DNA from: Paracoccus methylovorus
Lineage (GTDB): Bacteria; Pseudomonadota; Alphaproteobacteria; Rhodobacterales; Rhodobacteraceae
Length of the DNA stretch: 64,000 nt
NCBI RefSeq assembly: GCF_016919705.1
Contig: NZ_CP070371.1
Span: 1,371,001 to 1,435,000, forward strand
Direction: 5' to 3'
Within the stretch, counting starts at the first letter, position 1, and every line of letters starts with the position of its first letter. Of the stretch, positions 9,787 to 18,479 are shown piece by piece. The position numbers and the translations under genes are program-made. Under the pieces are notes generated by a model that saw only the letters and a program-made list of their open reading frames with translations, ran no database searches and was not told the DNA's origin.

Positions 9787-11164
9787 CCCCGGCAAGGTCC
9801 AGCCGGTCAAGCTGGGACAGGAACGGCGCTTCGTCCTCAAGGCAGCGCAGATCCAGCAGATACTGCCCCTTATGCACCCGGCCGATCACCGGCAGCGGCA
9901 GATCGCGGAACGCCTGCGCGATACGCGAAACCGACACAGCGCCGGTTTCGGCAAAGGCCAGACCCGCGCTTGGCAACAGATCCACCGGTTGCGCACCGCT
10001 GCCGATCTGGCTGGAGCAATCGATGACCTGAACATTGGCCAGACCCGACAGTGCCGTCTGAACCTGCGGGCAAAGCCGCTGGGCCAGCGCCCGGATTTCA
10101 TCCCGCGGCCGCGTCAGCAGGCGCAGCGTCGGGATCTCGGCCCTTGCGCGCTGGGGGTCGTCGTGGCTTTGCAGCGTCTCTGCCAGCGCGGCCAGAATGA
10201 TCTTGTCCACCCGCAGGGCGCGTTTCAGCGGATTGGCCCGCATCCGGTCCACCAGCGCACGCGAGCCGGCGATGATGCCGCATTGCGGTCCGCCAAGCAG
10301 CTTGTCCCCGCTGAAGGTCACCGCATCTGCCCCGTCCCGGATCGCCTGTCGCGCCGTTGGCTCGGGTGGCAGGCCAAAGGCGTCAAGGTCGATCAGCGAG
10401 CCGCTGCCCAGATCGATCAGGAACGGAATGCCGTGACGCCGCGCCAGCGCCGCCAGATCGGCCTGCGGCACCTCGGAGGTAAAGCCCTGGATCGAGTAAT
10501 TGCTGGCGTGGACCTTCATCAGGGCGGCGGTGTCTTCGTTCACCGCATTGGCAAAGTCGCGCAGATGGGTGCGATTGGTGGTGCCGACCTCGTGCAAGCG
10601 ACAGCCGGCCCCGCTCATCACATCCGGCACCCGGAAGGCGCCGCCGATTTCGACCAGTTCGCCGCGTGAAACCACCACCTCGCGCCCGGCCGCCAACGTG
10701 TTCAGCATCAGCATCACGGCGGCGGCGTTGTTGTTCACGACCGTCGCAGCCTCGGCACCGGTCAGCCGGCAAATCAGCGCCTCGACGTGGCTGTCGCGGT
10801 TGCCCCGCGTGCCACGATCAAGGTCGTATTCCAGATTGGTCGCGCTGATCATGGCCTGAAACGCCGCATCGGCAGCGCGCCGCGACAACAGCGCACGGCC
10901 CAGATTAGTGTGGTTGACCGTCCCGGTCAGGTTCAGCACCGGCCGCAACGAGGGGCTGGCCCGCGCTGCCAGCCGGTCCGCGCATTCCTCCAGCACCCCT
11001 TGACCCGCCGCCGCGTCGCCACGGCCCGCCGCCTGACGCCGGTCCTGCAACAGGTTGCGCAGCATCCCGACCACATTGTCGCGCCCGTGACGCACGATCA
11101 GTTCCTGCGCCTCGGTCTGGCGCAAAAGCTTGTCGATCGAGGGAAGGGTGCTGCGAGGATCCAT
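9767..11164 (-). CDS. selA: L-seryl-tRNA(Sec) selenium transferase
   Basis: SelA is a PLP enzyme that converts Ser-tRNA(Sec) to Sec-tRNA(Sec) with selenophosphate. At 465 residues it is full length. It shows the N-terminal tRNA-binding region ([20 protein letters not shown]), the [18 protein letters not shown] motif and the PLP lysine Lys288 in [14 protein letters not shown]. The ATG at 11164 follows GAAAGAG; an in-frame TTG further up is less likely. Usually selB follows selA, but here the convergent LysR gene abuts and no selB, selC, selD or selenoprotein gene was recognised in the window. It is the last gene of the nrdD-nrdG-molbindin strand. Confidence 0.93.
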   Translation of the reverse strand: MDPRSTLPSIDKLLRQTEAQELIVRHGRDNVVGMLRNLLQDRRQAAGRGDAAAGQGVLEECADRLAARASPSLRPVLNLTGTVNHTNLGRALLSRRAADAAFQAMISATNLEYDLDRGTRGNRDSHVEALICRLTGAEAATVVNNNAAAVMLMLNTLAAGREVVVSRGELVEIGGAFRVPDVMSGAGCRLHEVGTTNRTHLRDFANAVNEDTAALMKVHASNYSIQGFTSEVPQADLAALARRHGIPFLIDLGSGSLIDLDAFGLPPEPTARQAIRDGADAVTFSGDKLLGGPQCGIIAGSRALVDRMRANPLKRALRVDKIILAALAETLQSHDDPQRARAEIPTLRLLTRPRDEIRALAQRLCPQVQTALSGLANVQVIDCSSQIGSGAQPVDLLPSAGLAFAETGAVSVSRIAQAFRDLPLPVIGRVHKGQYLLDLRCLEDEAPFLSQLDRLDLAGANREGR

Positions 11165-11200
11165 GGCTCTTTCGGTCTGGCAAGGAATTGTCGTCAAGGC

Positions 11201-11228
11201 GGGCCGCGTTGAACATGCAACGCGGCCC
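11201..11228 (-). repeat. Strong hairpin between molbindin gene and selA
   Basis: A perfect 11-base stem (GGGCCGCGTTG / CAACGCGGCCC) with a 6-base loop fills most of the 74-base gap. There is no T-run on either side, so it is not a standard terminator. It could stabilise mRNA ends, attenuate read-through into selA, or mark a processing site. Confidence 0.6.
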
Positions 11229-11238
11229 GATTATCGAG

Positions 11239-11448
11239 TTAGTCGTCCACGCCGATCATCACGTCGGAGGCCTTGATCACCGCCGAGGCACGGTCGCCTT
11301 CCTTCAGGCCAAGTTCCTCGACCGCCGTATTGGTGATCGAGGCGGTCACGATTGTTCCGCCGATATCTATACGGACATGGCTGGTCACGGCGCCCTTGAC
11401 GATTTCCGTAACCGTTCCGGCCAGCACGTTTCTTGCACTCAGTCGCAT
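11239..11448 (-). CDS. mop: Molbindin-like molybdopterin/molybdate-binding protein (Mop/TOBE domain)
   Basis: This 69-residue protein is a single TOBE domain (MRLSARNVLAGTVTEIVKGA, then SHVRIDIGGTIVTASITNTAVEELGL and SAVIKASDVMIG). Such molbindins assemble into oligomers that store molybdate or tungstate in the cytoplasm. The ATG at 11448 follows AGGAG at good spacing. It sits between nrdG and selA. Mo plus Sec genes together would fit a formate dehydrogenase pathway, though no such enzyme is in the window. Confidence 0.88.
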   Translation of the reverse strand: MRLSARNVLAGTVTEIVKGAVTSHVRIDIGGTIVTASITNTAVEELGLKEGDRASAVIKASDVMIGVDD

Positions 11449-11506
11449 GGCAAATCTCCTGTAATGGATCGCATGGAACGAATGTCGCCTGCGGCATGTG
11501 TATCGG

Positions 11507-12157
11507 TCAAGCGCGGTTGCGGCCGGCCCCTCGATCCGCAACATGCACCGGGCGATTCCGTCGCGTCCCGGCGGTGCGACAGGTTTGCAGGACATGGGCA
11601 GCCACGCCAAGCTGCGCAAGTTCGGCAGACATGCGCGCCAGTGCCGCATCGTCGATCAATTCTGGATCGACCGTCGTGCGGACCTGGTAATCCACGCCGC
11701 TGCCCAGCAGCAGCAGCAGGCTTTCCCGCGCCTTCACGCCACTGCCTGCCGCCCCGGTCACGCGGCGGTAATCGGAAAACGGCGCCTTCACGTCAAAGCC
11801 CACCCAATCGCAAAGCGGCAGCACCGCAGCCAACCGGGCGGGATAGGGACCGCCGGTATGCAAACCGACCCTGAACCCCAAGGCACGAACCGCCTGCATC
11901 GCCTGCGGCAAGCCGCGTTGAAGCGTAGGCTCTCCGCCGGAAAACACCACCCCGTCCAGCAGGCCGCGCCTTGTCATCAGAAACGCCATCACCTCAGCCC
12001 AATCCACCCCGGTTTCGGCCTCGGGCGGGATCAGGTGCGGGTTATGGCAATAGGGGCAATCCCACGGGCACCCCTGCAGGAAAAGGGTGGCGACCAACTG
12101 ACCCGGCCAGTCGCAGGTAGACAGGCGTTGCAGGCCGCCGATGCGGATTTCAGCCAA
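11507..12157 (-). CDS. nrdG: Anaerobic ribonucleotide reductase activating enzyme (radical SAM)
   Basis: NrdG uses a 4Fe-4S cluster and S-adenosylmethionine to place the glycyl radical on NrdD. The 216-residue protein has the CxxxCxxC cluster motif (Cys30, Cys34, Cys37 in GCPWDCPYCHNP) and the SAM-binding FSGGEPTLQ. The start overlaps the end of the small glycyl-radical gene by 8 bases, so activator and substrate peptide are translationally coupled. The C-terminal tail, from about residue 195, is Arg-rich and unlike the usual family end. Confidence 0.92.
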   Translation of the reverse strand: MAEIRIGGLQRLSTCDWPGQLVATLFLQGCPWDCPYCHNPHLIPPEAETGVDWAEVMAFLMTRRGLLDGVVFSGGEPTLQRGLPQAMQAVRALGFRVGLHTGGPYPARLAAVLPLCDWVGFDVKAPFSDYRRVTGAAGSGVKARESLLLLLGSGVDYQVRTTVDPELIDDAALARMSAELAQLGVAAHVLQTCRTAGTRRNRPVHVADRGAGRNRA

Positions 12158-12332
12158 GATCGGCCTGCGTTTCGCTGAAATACACCCTCTCGCGGAATTC
12201 GCCCTTCTTGCCCCGGTTGAACGAGGACATGGGGCGGTGATAGCCCATCACGCGGGTCCAGATCTCGCAGGGCTGGCGTTCCTCGTCGGCCAGCAGGATC
12301 TCTTCGGGCTTGGTTTTCTGAATATCGAACAT
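12150..12332 (-). CDS. nrdD: Separate glycyl-radical domain of class III ribonucleotide reductase
   Basis: This 60-residue gene encodes only the C-terminal glycyl-radical loop normally fused to NrdD. The motif is TRVMGYHRPMSSFNRGKKGE, with Gly30 as the probable radical site. It has its own ribosome site (AGGAG, 6 bases before ATG) and starts 16 bases after the nrdD stop in another frame, so it is not a simple read-through product. It overlaps nrdG by 8 bases. NrdG is inferred to activate this peptide, which then docks into the large subunit. It could instead be a recent frameshift, but the ribosome site and clean ends favour a stable split. Confidence 0.85.
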   Translation of the reverse strand: MFDIQKTKPEEILLADEERQPCEIWTRVMGYHRPMSSFNRGKKGEFRERVYFSETQADLG

Positions 12333-12348
12333 GGTTTTCTCCTGATAA

Positions 12349-14115
12349 TCAATGCGCGGCGGCTTGCCGCTTTTTCACGAGCAGTTCCTCGTCGCAGCGC
12401 GGGCAGAACTGGTGTTCGCCCGCGATGTAGCCGTGTTTGGGACAGACCGAGAATGTCGGGGTGATGGTGATATAGGGCAGGCCGAAATTCTCCAGCGCCC
12501 GGCGCACCAGCTTGCGGCATGTATCGGCCGAGGAAAGCTGCGTGCCCATGTAAAGATGCAGCACCGTGCCGCCGGTATATTTGCGTTGCAGCGCCTCTTG
12601 CCGCTCCAGCGCCTCGAAAGGATCGTCGGTAAAGCCGACCGGAAGCTGGCTGGAGTTGGTGTAATAGGGCTCGTGCCCGGTCCCGGCCTGAAGGATGTCG
12701 GGGAAGCGTTTTTTATCCTCCTTGGCGAAGCGATAGGTGGTGCCTTCCGCCGGCGTGGCTTCCAGGTTGTAGAGATGCCCGGTTTCTTCCTGAAAGGCGG
12801 TGATGCGCGCCCGCACATGATCCAGAAACCGCAGCGCAAAGGCATGACCCCATTCCGAGGTGATGTCATGCGCATCATCGGTGAAATTGCGGATCATCTC
12901 GTTGATGCCGTTCACACCCAGCGTCGAGAAATGGTTGCGCAACGTTCCAAGATAGCGCCGGCTATAGGGAAACAGCCCGTCGTCCATCAGTCGCTGGATC
13001 ACGCCGCGCTTGATTTCCAGACTGTCGCGGCCAAGCTCCAGCAACTGATCCAGCCGCCGAAGCAACCCCGCCTCGTCGCCCTTGTACAGATGGCCCAGCC
13101 GCGCGCAGTTGACGGTAACGACGCCCAGCGATCCTGTCTGCTCGGCGCTGCCGAACAGCCCGTTGCCACGCTTGAGCAGCTCGGTCAGGTCCAGTTGCAA
13201 CCGGCAGCACATAGAGCGCACCATGTTTGGCTTGAGGTCCGAGTTCAGGAAGTTCTGGAAATAGGGCAGGCCGTATTTCGCCGTCATCTCGAACAGCCGC
13301 ACGGCATTTTCGCTTTCCCACGGGAAATCCGGGGTGATGTTGTAGGTCGGGATCGGGAAGGTGAACACCCTGCCCTTTTCATCGCCGCGCGTCATCACCT
13401 CGATATAGGCGCGGTTGATCATGTCCATTTCAGCCTGCAACTCGCCATAGGTGAAATCCATCGGCTGGCCGCCGATGATCGGCACGTCGTCGCGCAGGTC
13501 CTCGGGGCAGACCCAGTCAAAGGTCAGGTTGGTGAACGGGGTCTGCGTGCCCCAGCGCGAGGGCACGTTGAGGTTGAAGATCAGTTCCTGCATCCCTTGC
13601 CGCACCTCGGCGTAACCCAGCCCGTCCTTGCGGATGAAGGGCGCCATATAGGTATCGAACGAACTGAAGGCCTGCGCCCCGGCCCATTCGTTCTGCAAGG
13701 TGCCCAGAAAGTTCACGATCTGGCCAATGGCGCTGGACAGGCGTTTGGGCGGGCCGGCTTCGACCTTGCCGGGGACACCATTGAACCCTTCGGTCAGCAG
13801 CGTGCGCAGCGACCAGCCGGCGCAATAGCCCGCCAGCATGTCAAGGTCGTGGATATGCAGATCGCCCTGCCGGTGCGCGTGACCGACTGCGGGCGAATAG
13901 ACATGCGACAGCCAGTAATTGGCGATCACCTTGCCCGAGACGTTCAGGATCAGCCCGCCCAGCGAATAGTCCTGATTGGCATTGGCATTCACCCGCCAAT
14001 CGGCGCGGTCGAGATATTCGTTGACCGACGAGGCCACATCGACGGCGACGTCACGCCGTTCCAAGACATGGCCGGGCTGTGCGGTTTCAGGCGCGGGTGC
14101 GATGGGCGCCGACAT
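12349..14115 (-). CDS. nrdD: Anaerobic (class III) ribonucleoside-triphosphate reductase, large part without glycyl-radical loop
   Basis: NrdD makes dNTPs from NTPs without oxygen. The catalytic barrel is clear: NLNVPSRWGTQTPFTNLTFD, SMCCRLQLDLTELLKRGNGL and GGTVLHLYMGTQLSSADTC. It ends in a zinc-site-like segment with Cys558, His561, Cys571 and Cys574, where most relatives have four Cys. The RVxGY glycyl-radical loop is missing and is encoded by the next gene. There is no N-terminal ATP-cone. The start at 14115 (MSAPIAPAPE) is a best guess, giving 588 residues; the open frame upstream runs through the riboswitch. The order is nrdD-glycyl peptide-nrdG-mop-selA. Confidence 0.9.
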   Translation of the reverse strand: MSAPIAPAPETAQPGHVLERRDVAVDVASSVNEYLDRADWRVNANANQDYSLGGLILNVSGKVIANYWLSHVYSPAVGHAHRQGDLHIHDLDMLAGYCAGWSLRTLLTEGFNGVPGKVEAGPPKRLSSAIGQIVNFLGTLQNEWAGAQAFSSFDTYMAPFIRKDGLGYAEVRQGMQELIFNLNVPSRWGTQTPFTNLTFDWVCPEDLRDDVPIIGGQPMDFTYGELQAEMDMINRAYIEVMTRGDEKGRVFTFPIPTYNITPDFPWESENAVRLFEMTAKYGLPYFQNFLNSDLKPNMVRSMCCRLQLDLTELLKRGNGLFGSAEQTGSLGVVTVNCARLGHLYKGDEAGLLRRLDQLLELGRDSLEIKRGVIQRLMDDGLFPYSRRYLGTLRNHFSTLGVNGINEMIRNFTDDAHDITSEWGHAFALRFLDHVRARITAFQEETGHLYNLEATPAEGTTYRFAKEDKKRFPDILQAGTGHEPYYTNSSQLPVGFTDDPFEALERQEALQRKYTGGTVLHLYMGTQLSSADTCRKLVRRALENFGLPYITITPTFSVCPKHGYIAGEHQFCPRCDEELLVKKRQAAAH

Positions 14116-14344
14116 CAGCAGGCCACCCCCGTTGCCCGGTTCCGGCCAAGGACGGCGCTGGCGCGCCTGCCACTTGCCGCGCTTGGGGGGATCGCCCCGG
14201 CTTTGACAAGACTGGTTATGAATACTGCCCGCATCTGTTCCCCGTGGTGCTGTGGACGGGGCAGGCACGGACGCTTTGGGCCATGGGCCGACAAGGCCGC
14301 ATCGCCAAACGCACCGCCGGACACCCCGTCCGTGGTTCATCTTC
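14116..14344 (-). other. nrdD leader between riboswitch and start codon
   Basis: About 230 bases separate the riboswitch core from the chosen nrdD start. A weak open frame crosses it, but no conserved protein is visible. It probably holds the expression platform of the riboswitch. A start further upstream cannot be excluded. Confidence 0.4.
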
Positions 14345-14530
14345 GTCGTCGCGGCAGGTCTCCTGGCTCGCAGGTCGCTGCCCTTGCCGGCCTTCCCAAT
14401 GCCTTGCGGCACCAGTGGCATGATCCGGCGCAGGCTCGCTGCTTACAGTTGCGGGGGCAGCGCCGGCCTTGCCCCGAAAGGCGCACCGGCTTCCCTCTTG
14501 GCTTTCGGGTTGGATCGACCCGAAAGAACC
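14345..14530 (-). ncRNA. Cobalamin (adenosylcobalamin) riboswitch upstream of nrdD
   Basis: Read on the minus strand, the leader contains the conserved elements in the right order: GGGAAGCCGGTGC (near 14483-14496), CGCAACTGTAAGC (near 14440-14452), GCCACTGGTGCC (around 14410) and AGCCAGGAGACCTGCC (14353-14368). Together these define the B12 element. It lies about 230 bases upstream of the chosen nrdD start. The known logic is repression when cobalamin is plentiful, so the B12-independent reductase would be made when a B12-dependent class II enzyme cannot work. The exact boundaries are approximate. Confidence 0.92.
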
Positions 14531-14541
14531 GTGACGCCCAT

Positions 14542-14571
14542 ATTTAGCGACTAAACCGATAAATTCGTCAA
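14542..14571 (-). promoter_or_regulatory. Candidate promoter of the nrdD operon
   Basis: On the minus strand TTGACG (14566-14571) and CTAAAT (14542-14547) are spaced by 18 bases and lie just upstream of the riboswitch. I saw no good FNR-type TTGAT-N4-ATCAA site over it, though anaerobic control would be expected. Confidence 0.45.
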
Positions 14572-14715
14572 GATATTGTAGGTCAGGTGCGACATTTCGC
14601 GCATGGCGGGTAAAAGAAGCACAAGGGCAACCGCCATGGGACCAGAAACCGATTGGCTATTTTTTGTCCCGAATGGTTATGACAGTCTCGCCAAGGCCAA
14701 AGACAGGCTTTCACG

Positions 14716-15915
14716 ATGACCCGCCCCTTGCTGAAAAACCGCGATGCGCGCCGGCTGTTTCTGGACCGGCATCTGCTGCTCAGGCCGGGCCGGGGGCCGG
14801 GCAAGGGCGCGGATCTGTCCGGCGTGCTGGAGGATCTGGGCTTTGTGCAGGTGGACAGCGTCAACACTCTGGCGCGGTCGCATGACCTGATCCTGTGGTC
14901 GCGTCGCGGCCAATACCGGCCGCCGGCGCTGGACAGCCTGATCGCCAACCACCGCGCCGCATTCGAGCATTGGACCCATGACGCCGCCGTCATCCCGATG
15001 CGCTTTTACCCGATGTGGCGGCTGAAGTTCGCCCGGGACGAGGCGCATATGCAGCGCCGCTGGCCGAAATGGCGGCGCGAGGGCTGGGACGCGGAATTCG
15101 ACACAGTGCTGCGCCACATCGCCGACCACGGCCCGGCCAGTTCGTCGGATCTGGGCGGGGACGAGCCCAAGGGCTCGGGCGGCTGGTGGGACTGGCATCC
15201 GTCCAAGACCGCACTGGAATATCTGTGGCGTTCGGGCAGGCTGGCGATCCGACACCGGGCAGGCTTTCGCAAGGTCTATGATCTGGCCGAACGCGTCATT
15301 CCGGCCGAGCATCTGAACACCCGGCTGGACGATGCCGAGATCGTCGACTGGGCGATGATGGCGGCGCTGGAGCGGCTGGGCTTTGCCACCAGCGGCGAGC
15401 TGGCGGCCTTTTTTGAAATCGCCAGCCGGGACGAGGCGAAATTGTGGTGCGCCGAGGCGCTAGCAGCGGGACGGATCATCGAAATCGACGTGGAAACGGT
15501 CGATGGGCAGCTCCGGCGCAGCTATTGCCGCCCAGAGGTGCCGGACCTTGCCCCCTCTCTGCCCGAGCCCTCGTCCCGGGTCCGCCTGCTTTCGCCCTTC
15601 GACCCGGCGTTGCGCGACCGCGCACGGGCCGAGCGGTTGTTCGGTTTCCGCTATCGCATCGAGATTTTCGTGCCCGCGCCAAAACGGCAATACGGCTATT
15701 ACGTATTTCCGGTCATGCAGGGCGACCGGCTGATCGGCCGGCTGGACGCCAAACGCGAGGACGGCGCACTGGCCATCCGCGCCTTCTGGCCCGAGCCGGG
15801 CGTGCGCATGGGCCAAGTCCGCCTTGCCGCGCTGGAAACCGAACTTCAGCGCATCGCACCGCTGGCCGGCGTGGACGAAATCCGCAACGCGCCGGACTGG
15901 CTGCGCGGCACCTGA
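14716..15915 (+). CDS. YcaQ-family winged-helix protein (probable interstrand-crosslink DNA glycosylase)
   Basis: This 399-residue protein belongs to the HTH_42/YcaQ family, tandem winged-helix proteins; E. coli YcaQ (AlkX) unhooks DNA crosslinks. Signature stretches include the family motif QVDSVNTLARSHDLILWSR, WTHDAAVIPMRFYP near residue 90, and the C-terminal LLSPFDPALRDRARAERLFGF. Length matches the family (about 400). It is divergent from the nrdD operon, with a 140-base gap that also holds the nrdD promoter. Activity is inferred from the family. Confidence 0.85.
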   Translation: MTRPLLKNRDARRLFLDRHLLLRPGRGPGKGADLSGVLEDLGFVQVDSVNTLARSHDLILWSRRGQYRPPALDSLIANHRAAFEHWTHDAAVIPMRFYPMWRLKFARDEAHMQRRWPKWRREGWDAEFDTVLRHIADHGPASSSDLGGDEPKGSGGWWDWHPSKTALEYLWRSGRLAIRHRAGFRKVYDLAERVIPAEHLNTRLDDAEIVDWAMMAALERLGFATSGELAAFFEIASRDEAKLWCAEALAAGRIIEIDVETVDGQLRRSYCRPEVPDLAPSLPEPSSRVRLLSPFDPALRDRARAERLFGFRYRIEIFVPAPKRQYGYYVFPVMQGDRLIGRLDAKREDGALAIRAFWPEPGVRMGQVRLAALETELQRIAPLAGVDEIRNAPDWLRGT

Positions 15916-15943
15916 ATACCCTTTGCTGATCCCGGCCCTGTTG

Positions 15944-17092
15944 CTATCCGTCCATGACTTTCAGCCCCTGCTCGGCAATGATCCGGTCCGGGACGACGAC
16001 CAGCTTTCCGACGAAATCGCCGCCGCGTTCGACAAAGATACGCTCTGCCTCGTGCAGCCGGGACAGGGGCATGATCCCGGCCAGCACCGGTTTCAGCCGA
16101 CCTGCCCGGATCCAGTCGATCAACTGCCGCGCCTCGTTGCGGGTGCCGTGCGAGACGCCAAAGATCCTGACCTGATTCAGGTAGATCAGCGTCCAGGGCA
16201 GCGAGGTCACGTTGCCGGCGCTGGCCCCCGCGATGGACAGGCGGGGCAATGTCTTCCTGCTGCGCATGTCGCGGCACATGGCCTGGATCAGGGGGACGGT
16301 CATGTCCCCGCCGACCAGATCCATCACCGCGTCGATCATTGCCCCGCCCGTCGCCTTGTCGATGGTGGCGGACCAATCGCTAACCCCGTTGCGGTCGATC
16401 ACCGATTCCGCACCCAGCGCAAGCAGTGCCTCGGCCTTGCCGGAACTGGCGATGGCATGGGGTATCGCGCCGACGACCCGGCAAAGCTGCAAAAGCGCGG
16501 TCCCGACCCCGCCCGATGCGCCGGTGACCAGAATGTGCTCTCCCTCGCGGACCCCGGCCGAGGTCATCATGCGATAGCCGGTCTGCCACGAACACATCCC
16601 CAGCGTCGCCAGTTCGGCATCGCCCAGCGCCGGATCGGCAACGGCGTGGAACTGGTCCGAAGGGAAGCAGCCATATTCCGCAAAGCCGCCATCGGCGCCA
16701 TGGCCGAAATAATCCGGCGCCAGATTCAGATCGGGGCGGGCATCGGGATAGATATTGAAATCCAGAAGCCCCCTTTCACCGATCCTTGCGGAAGAGACAC
16801 CTTCGCCCACGCCGACGACTTGCCCGACCACATCCGCACCCTGAATGCGCGGAAAGGTCAACGTGTCCCCAGCCATGGCGAACGAGGTCACGGCCCCATT
16901 ATCGGCGGTGGAATACAGCCCTTCGCGCACCTTGCGGTCGGTGTTGTTCTTGGCGCAGCCGGTGATGCGCACCAGCACCTCGCCCGGCGCGGGACGGGGA
17001 ACGGGCCAGTCCTCGTGCCATTCCAGACGTTCGACGCCGCCATGGCCGATCAGGACCATGGCGCACATCGTCCGGGGTATCGCGGTTGTCAC
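15944..17092 (-). CDS. Zinc-type alcohol dehydrogenase-like (MDR) oxidoreductase
   Basis: This medium-chain dehydrogenase/reductase has 382 residues. An N-terminal GroES-like domain (GEVLVRITGCAKNNTDRKVR, GADVVGQVVGVGEGV) is followed by a Rossmann domain (VTGASGGVGTALLQLCRVVG). The GTG at 17092 is chosen because AAAGGGGGA precedes it. The gene begins 16 bases after the transaminase stop, so it looks like the last gene of the ectoine operon. No established ectoine-pathway step needs it; it may handle an aldehyde or be a hitch-hiker. Substrate unknown. Confidence 0.8.
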   Translation of the reverse strand: MTTAIPRTMCAMVLIGHGGVERLEWHEDWPVPRPAPGEVLVRITGCAKNNTDRKVREGLYSTADNGAVTSFAMAGDTLTFPRIQGADVVGQVVGVGEGVSSARIGERGLLDFNIYPDARPDLNLAPDYFGHGADGGFAEYGCFPSDQFHAVADPALGDAELATLGMCSWQTGYRMMTSAGVREGEHILVTGASGGVGTALLQLCRVVGAIPHAIASSGKAEALLALGAESVIDRNGVSDWSATIDKATGGAMIDAVMDLVGGDMTVPLIQAMCRDMRSRKTLPRLSIAGASAGNVTSLPWTLIYLNQVRIFGVSHGTRNEARQLIDWIRAGRLKPVLAGIMPLSRLHEAERIFVERGGDFVGKLVVVPDRIIAEQGLKVMDG

Positions 17093-17108
17093 GCGGGTCC
17101 CCCTTTCT

Positions 17109-18479
17109 TCAGCCAAGGATTTCATGCAGGGATTCGGCAGTGACATCCACGATCACATCCGCCTCGGCCTGAGTCAGGCAAAGCGGCGGGGCAAGGCCGA
17201 TAATATCGCCCTGCGGCATGGCGCGCGCGATAACCCCGCGTTTCAGCATGGCCGCGACAACCTTGCCGCCCACGCCTTCGGCGGCATCGAAAAATCCGCG
17301 CGTGTCACGGTCGCGGACCAGCTCGACCGCGCAAAGCATGCCCTCGCCCCGGACTTCGCCGACATGCGCATGGCCGCCCAGGGCGGCTTGCATGCGGTCG
17401 TTCAGATAGCGGCCGATCCGGCCGGCGTTCTCGACCAGCCCAAGCTCGTCGATCAGCCGCAGGTTGGCGATGCCCGCCGCCGCGCCGATGGGATGGGCGG
17501 AATAGGTCCAGCCATGGCCCAGCACGCCATATTCGTCGGTGCCCTGCATCAGCACGTCCCAGACCTTTTGCCCGACGATGCTGCCCGAAAGCGGCGCATA
17601 GGCCGAGGTCAGCCCCTTGGCGCAGGTGATGATATCGGGCGTCATCCCGTAGTGATCGCTGCCGAACATCGAACCCAGCCGACCAAAGCCGGTCACCACC
17701 TCGTCGGCGATCAGCAGGATGTCGTGACGCGCCAGCACCTTCTGGATCGCCTGCCAGTATCCCTTGGGCGGCGGGACAATGCCGCCCGTGCCCAGCACGG
17801 GTTCTCCGATAAAGGCGGCGATGGTGTCCGCGCCCTCTGCCGCGATCAGTTTTTCCAGTTCCTCGGCGCAATGGGCGCTGAACTCTTCCTCGGTCATGCC
17901 CGCATCCTTGCGGCGGAAGTAATAGGGCGCATCGGTATGGATCACCTGCGCCAGCGGCAGGTCGAATTTCTTGTGAAACAGCTCAAGCCCGGTCAGCGAT
18001 CCGGTCATCAGCCCGGAACCGTGATAACCCCGCCAGCGCGAGATGATCTTTTTCTTCTGCGGCAACCCCCGGATATTGTTGTAATACCAGACCAGCTTGA
18101 CGTTCGTTTCATTGGCGTCCGAGCCGCCAAGCCCGAAATAGACGCGCGCCATAGCCTTGGGTGCGCGGTCCATGACCATTTTCGCCAGCGTGATCGAGGC
18201 TTCGGACCCATGCCCGGCATAGGAATGATAATAGGCCAGCTCATGCGCCTGCCGGGCGATGGCCTCGGCGATTTCGGTGCGGCCGTAACCCACGTTCACG
18301 CAGTAAAGCCCTGCGAAACCATCCAGCAGCCGGTTGCCGTCGCGGTCGATGATATGCACGCCCTCGGCACCCGAGATGATGCGCTGCGGCCCCTCGCCGC
18401 GCGCGAATTGGCCAAGGTTGGTCGAGGGGTGGAACAGGTTTTCGCGGTCCCATTTGGACAGCTCGTCATTGGTCAGCAT
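17109..18479 (-). CDS. doeD: Class III aminotransferase, probable DABA transaminase
   Basis: This 456-residue PLP enzyme of the omega-transaminase group has [20 protein letters not shown] and the PLP-lysine region [20 protein letters not shown]. In the ectoine pathway DoeD converts L-2,4-diaminobutyrate to aspartate semialdehyde. The ATG at 18479 overlaps the upstream doeC stop (TGATG) and follows AAGGAGAG; a GTG one codon earlier is also possible. Position after doeC in an ehu-eut-doe operon supports the pathway role. Annotators often call it simply aspartate aminotransferase family protein (atf). Confidence 0.85.
   Translation of the reverse strand: MLTNDELSKWDRENLFHPSTNLGQFARGEGPQRIISGAEGVHIIDRDGNRLLDGFAGLYCVNVGYGRTEIAEAIARQAHELAYYHSYAGHGSEASITLAKMVMDRAPKAMARVYFGLGGSDANETNVKLVWYYNNIRGLPQKKKIISRWRGYHGSGLMTGSLTGLELFHKKFDLPLAQVIHTDAPYYFRRKDAGMTEEEFSAHCAEELEKLIAAEGADTIAAFIGEPVLGTGGIVPPPKGYWQAIQKVLARHDILLIADEVVTGFGRLGSMFGSDHYGMTPDIITCAKGLTSAYAPLSGSIVGQKVWDVLMQGTDEYGVLGHGWTYSAHPIGAAAGIANLRLIDELGLVENAGRIGRYLNDRMQAALGGHAHVGEVRGEGMLCAVELVRDRDTRGFFDAAEGVGGKVVAAMLKRGVIARAMPQGDIIGLAPPLCLTQAEADVIVDVTAESLHEILG

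Noticed and set aside
9767..14115. Selenocysteine codon or SECIS in nrdD, given the selA neighbour
   Set aside because: The nrdD end is TGA, but a ribosome site and a new start follow at once in another frame; no SECIS-like loop was seen.
12352..14547. 731-codon plus-strand open frame over nrdD and the riboswitch
   Set aside because: It is an antisense shadow of nrdD, crosses a structured RNA element and has no family match.
14548..14600. Possible FNR box before nrdD
   Set aside because: TTGAC-N4-TTATC does not match the two half-sites of TTGAT-N4-ATCAA.
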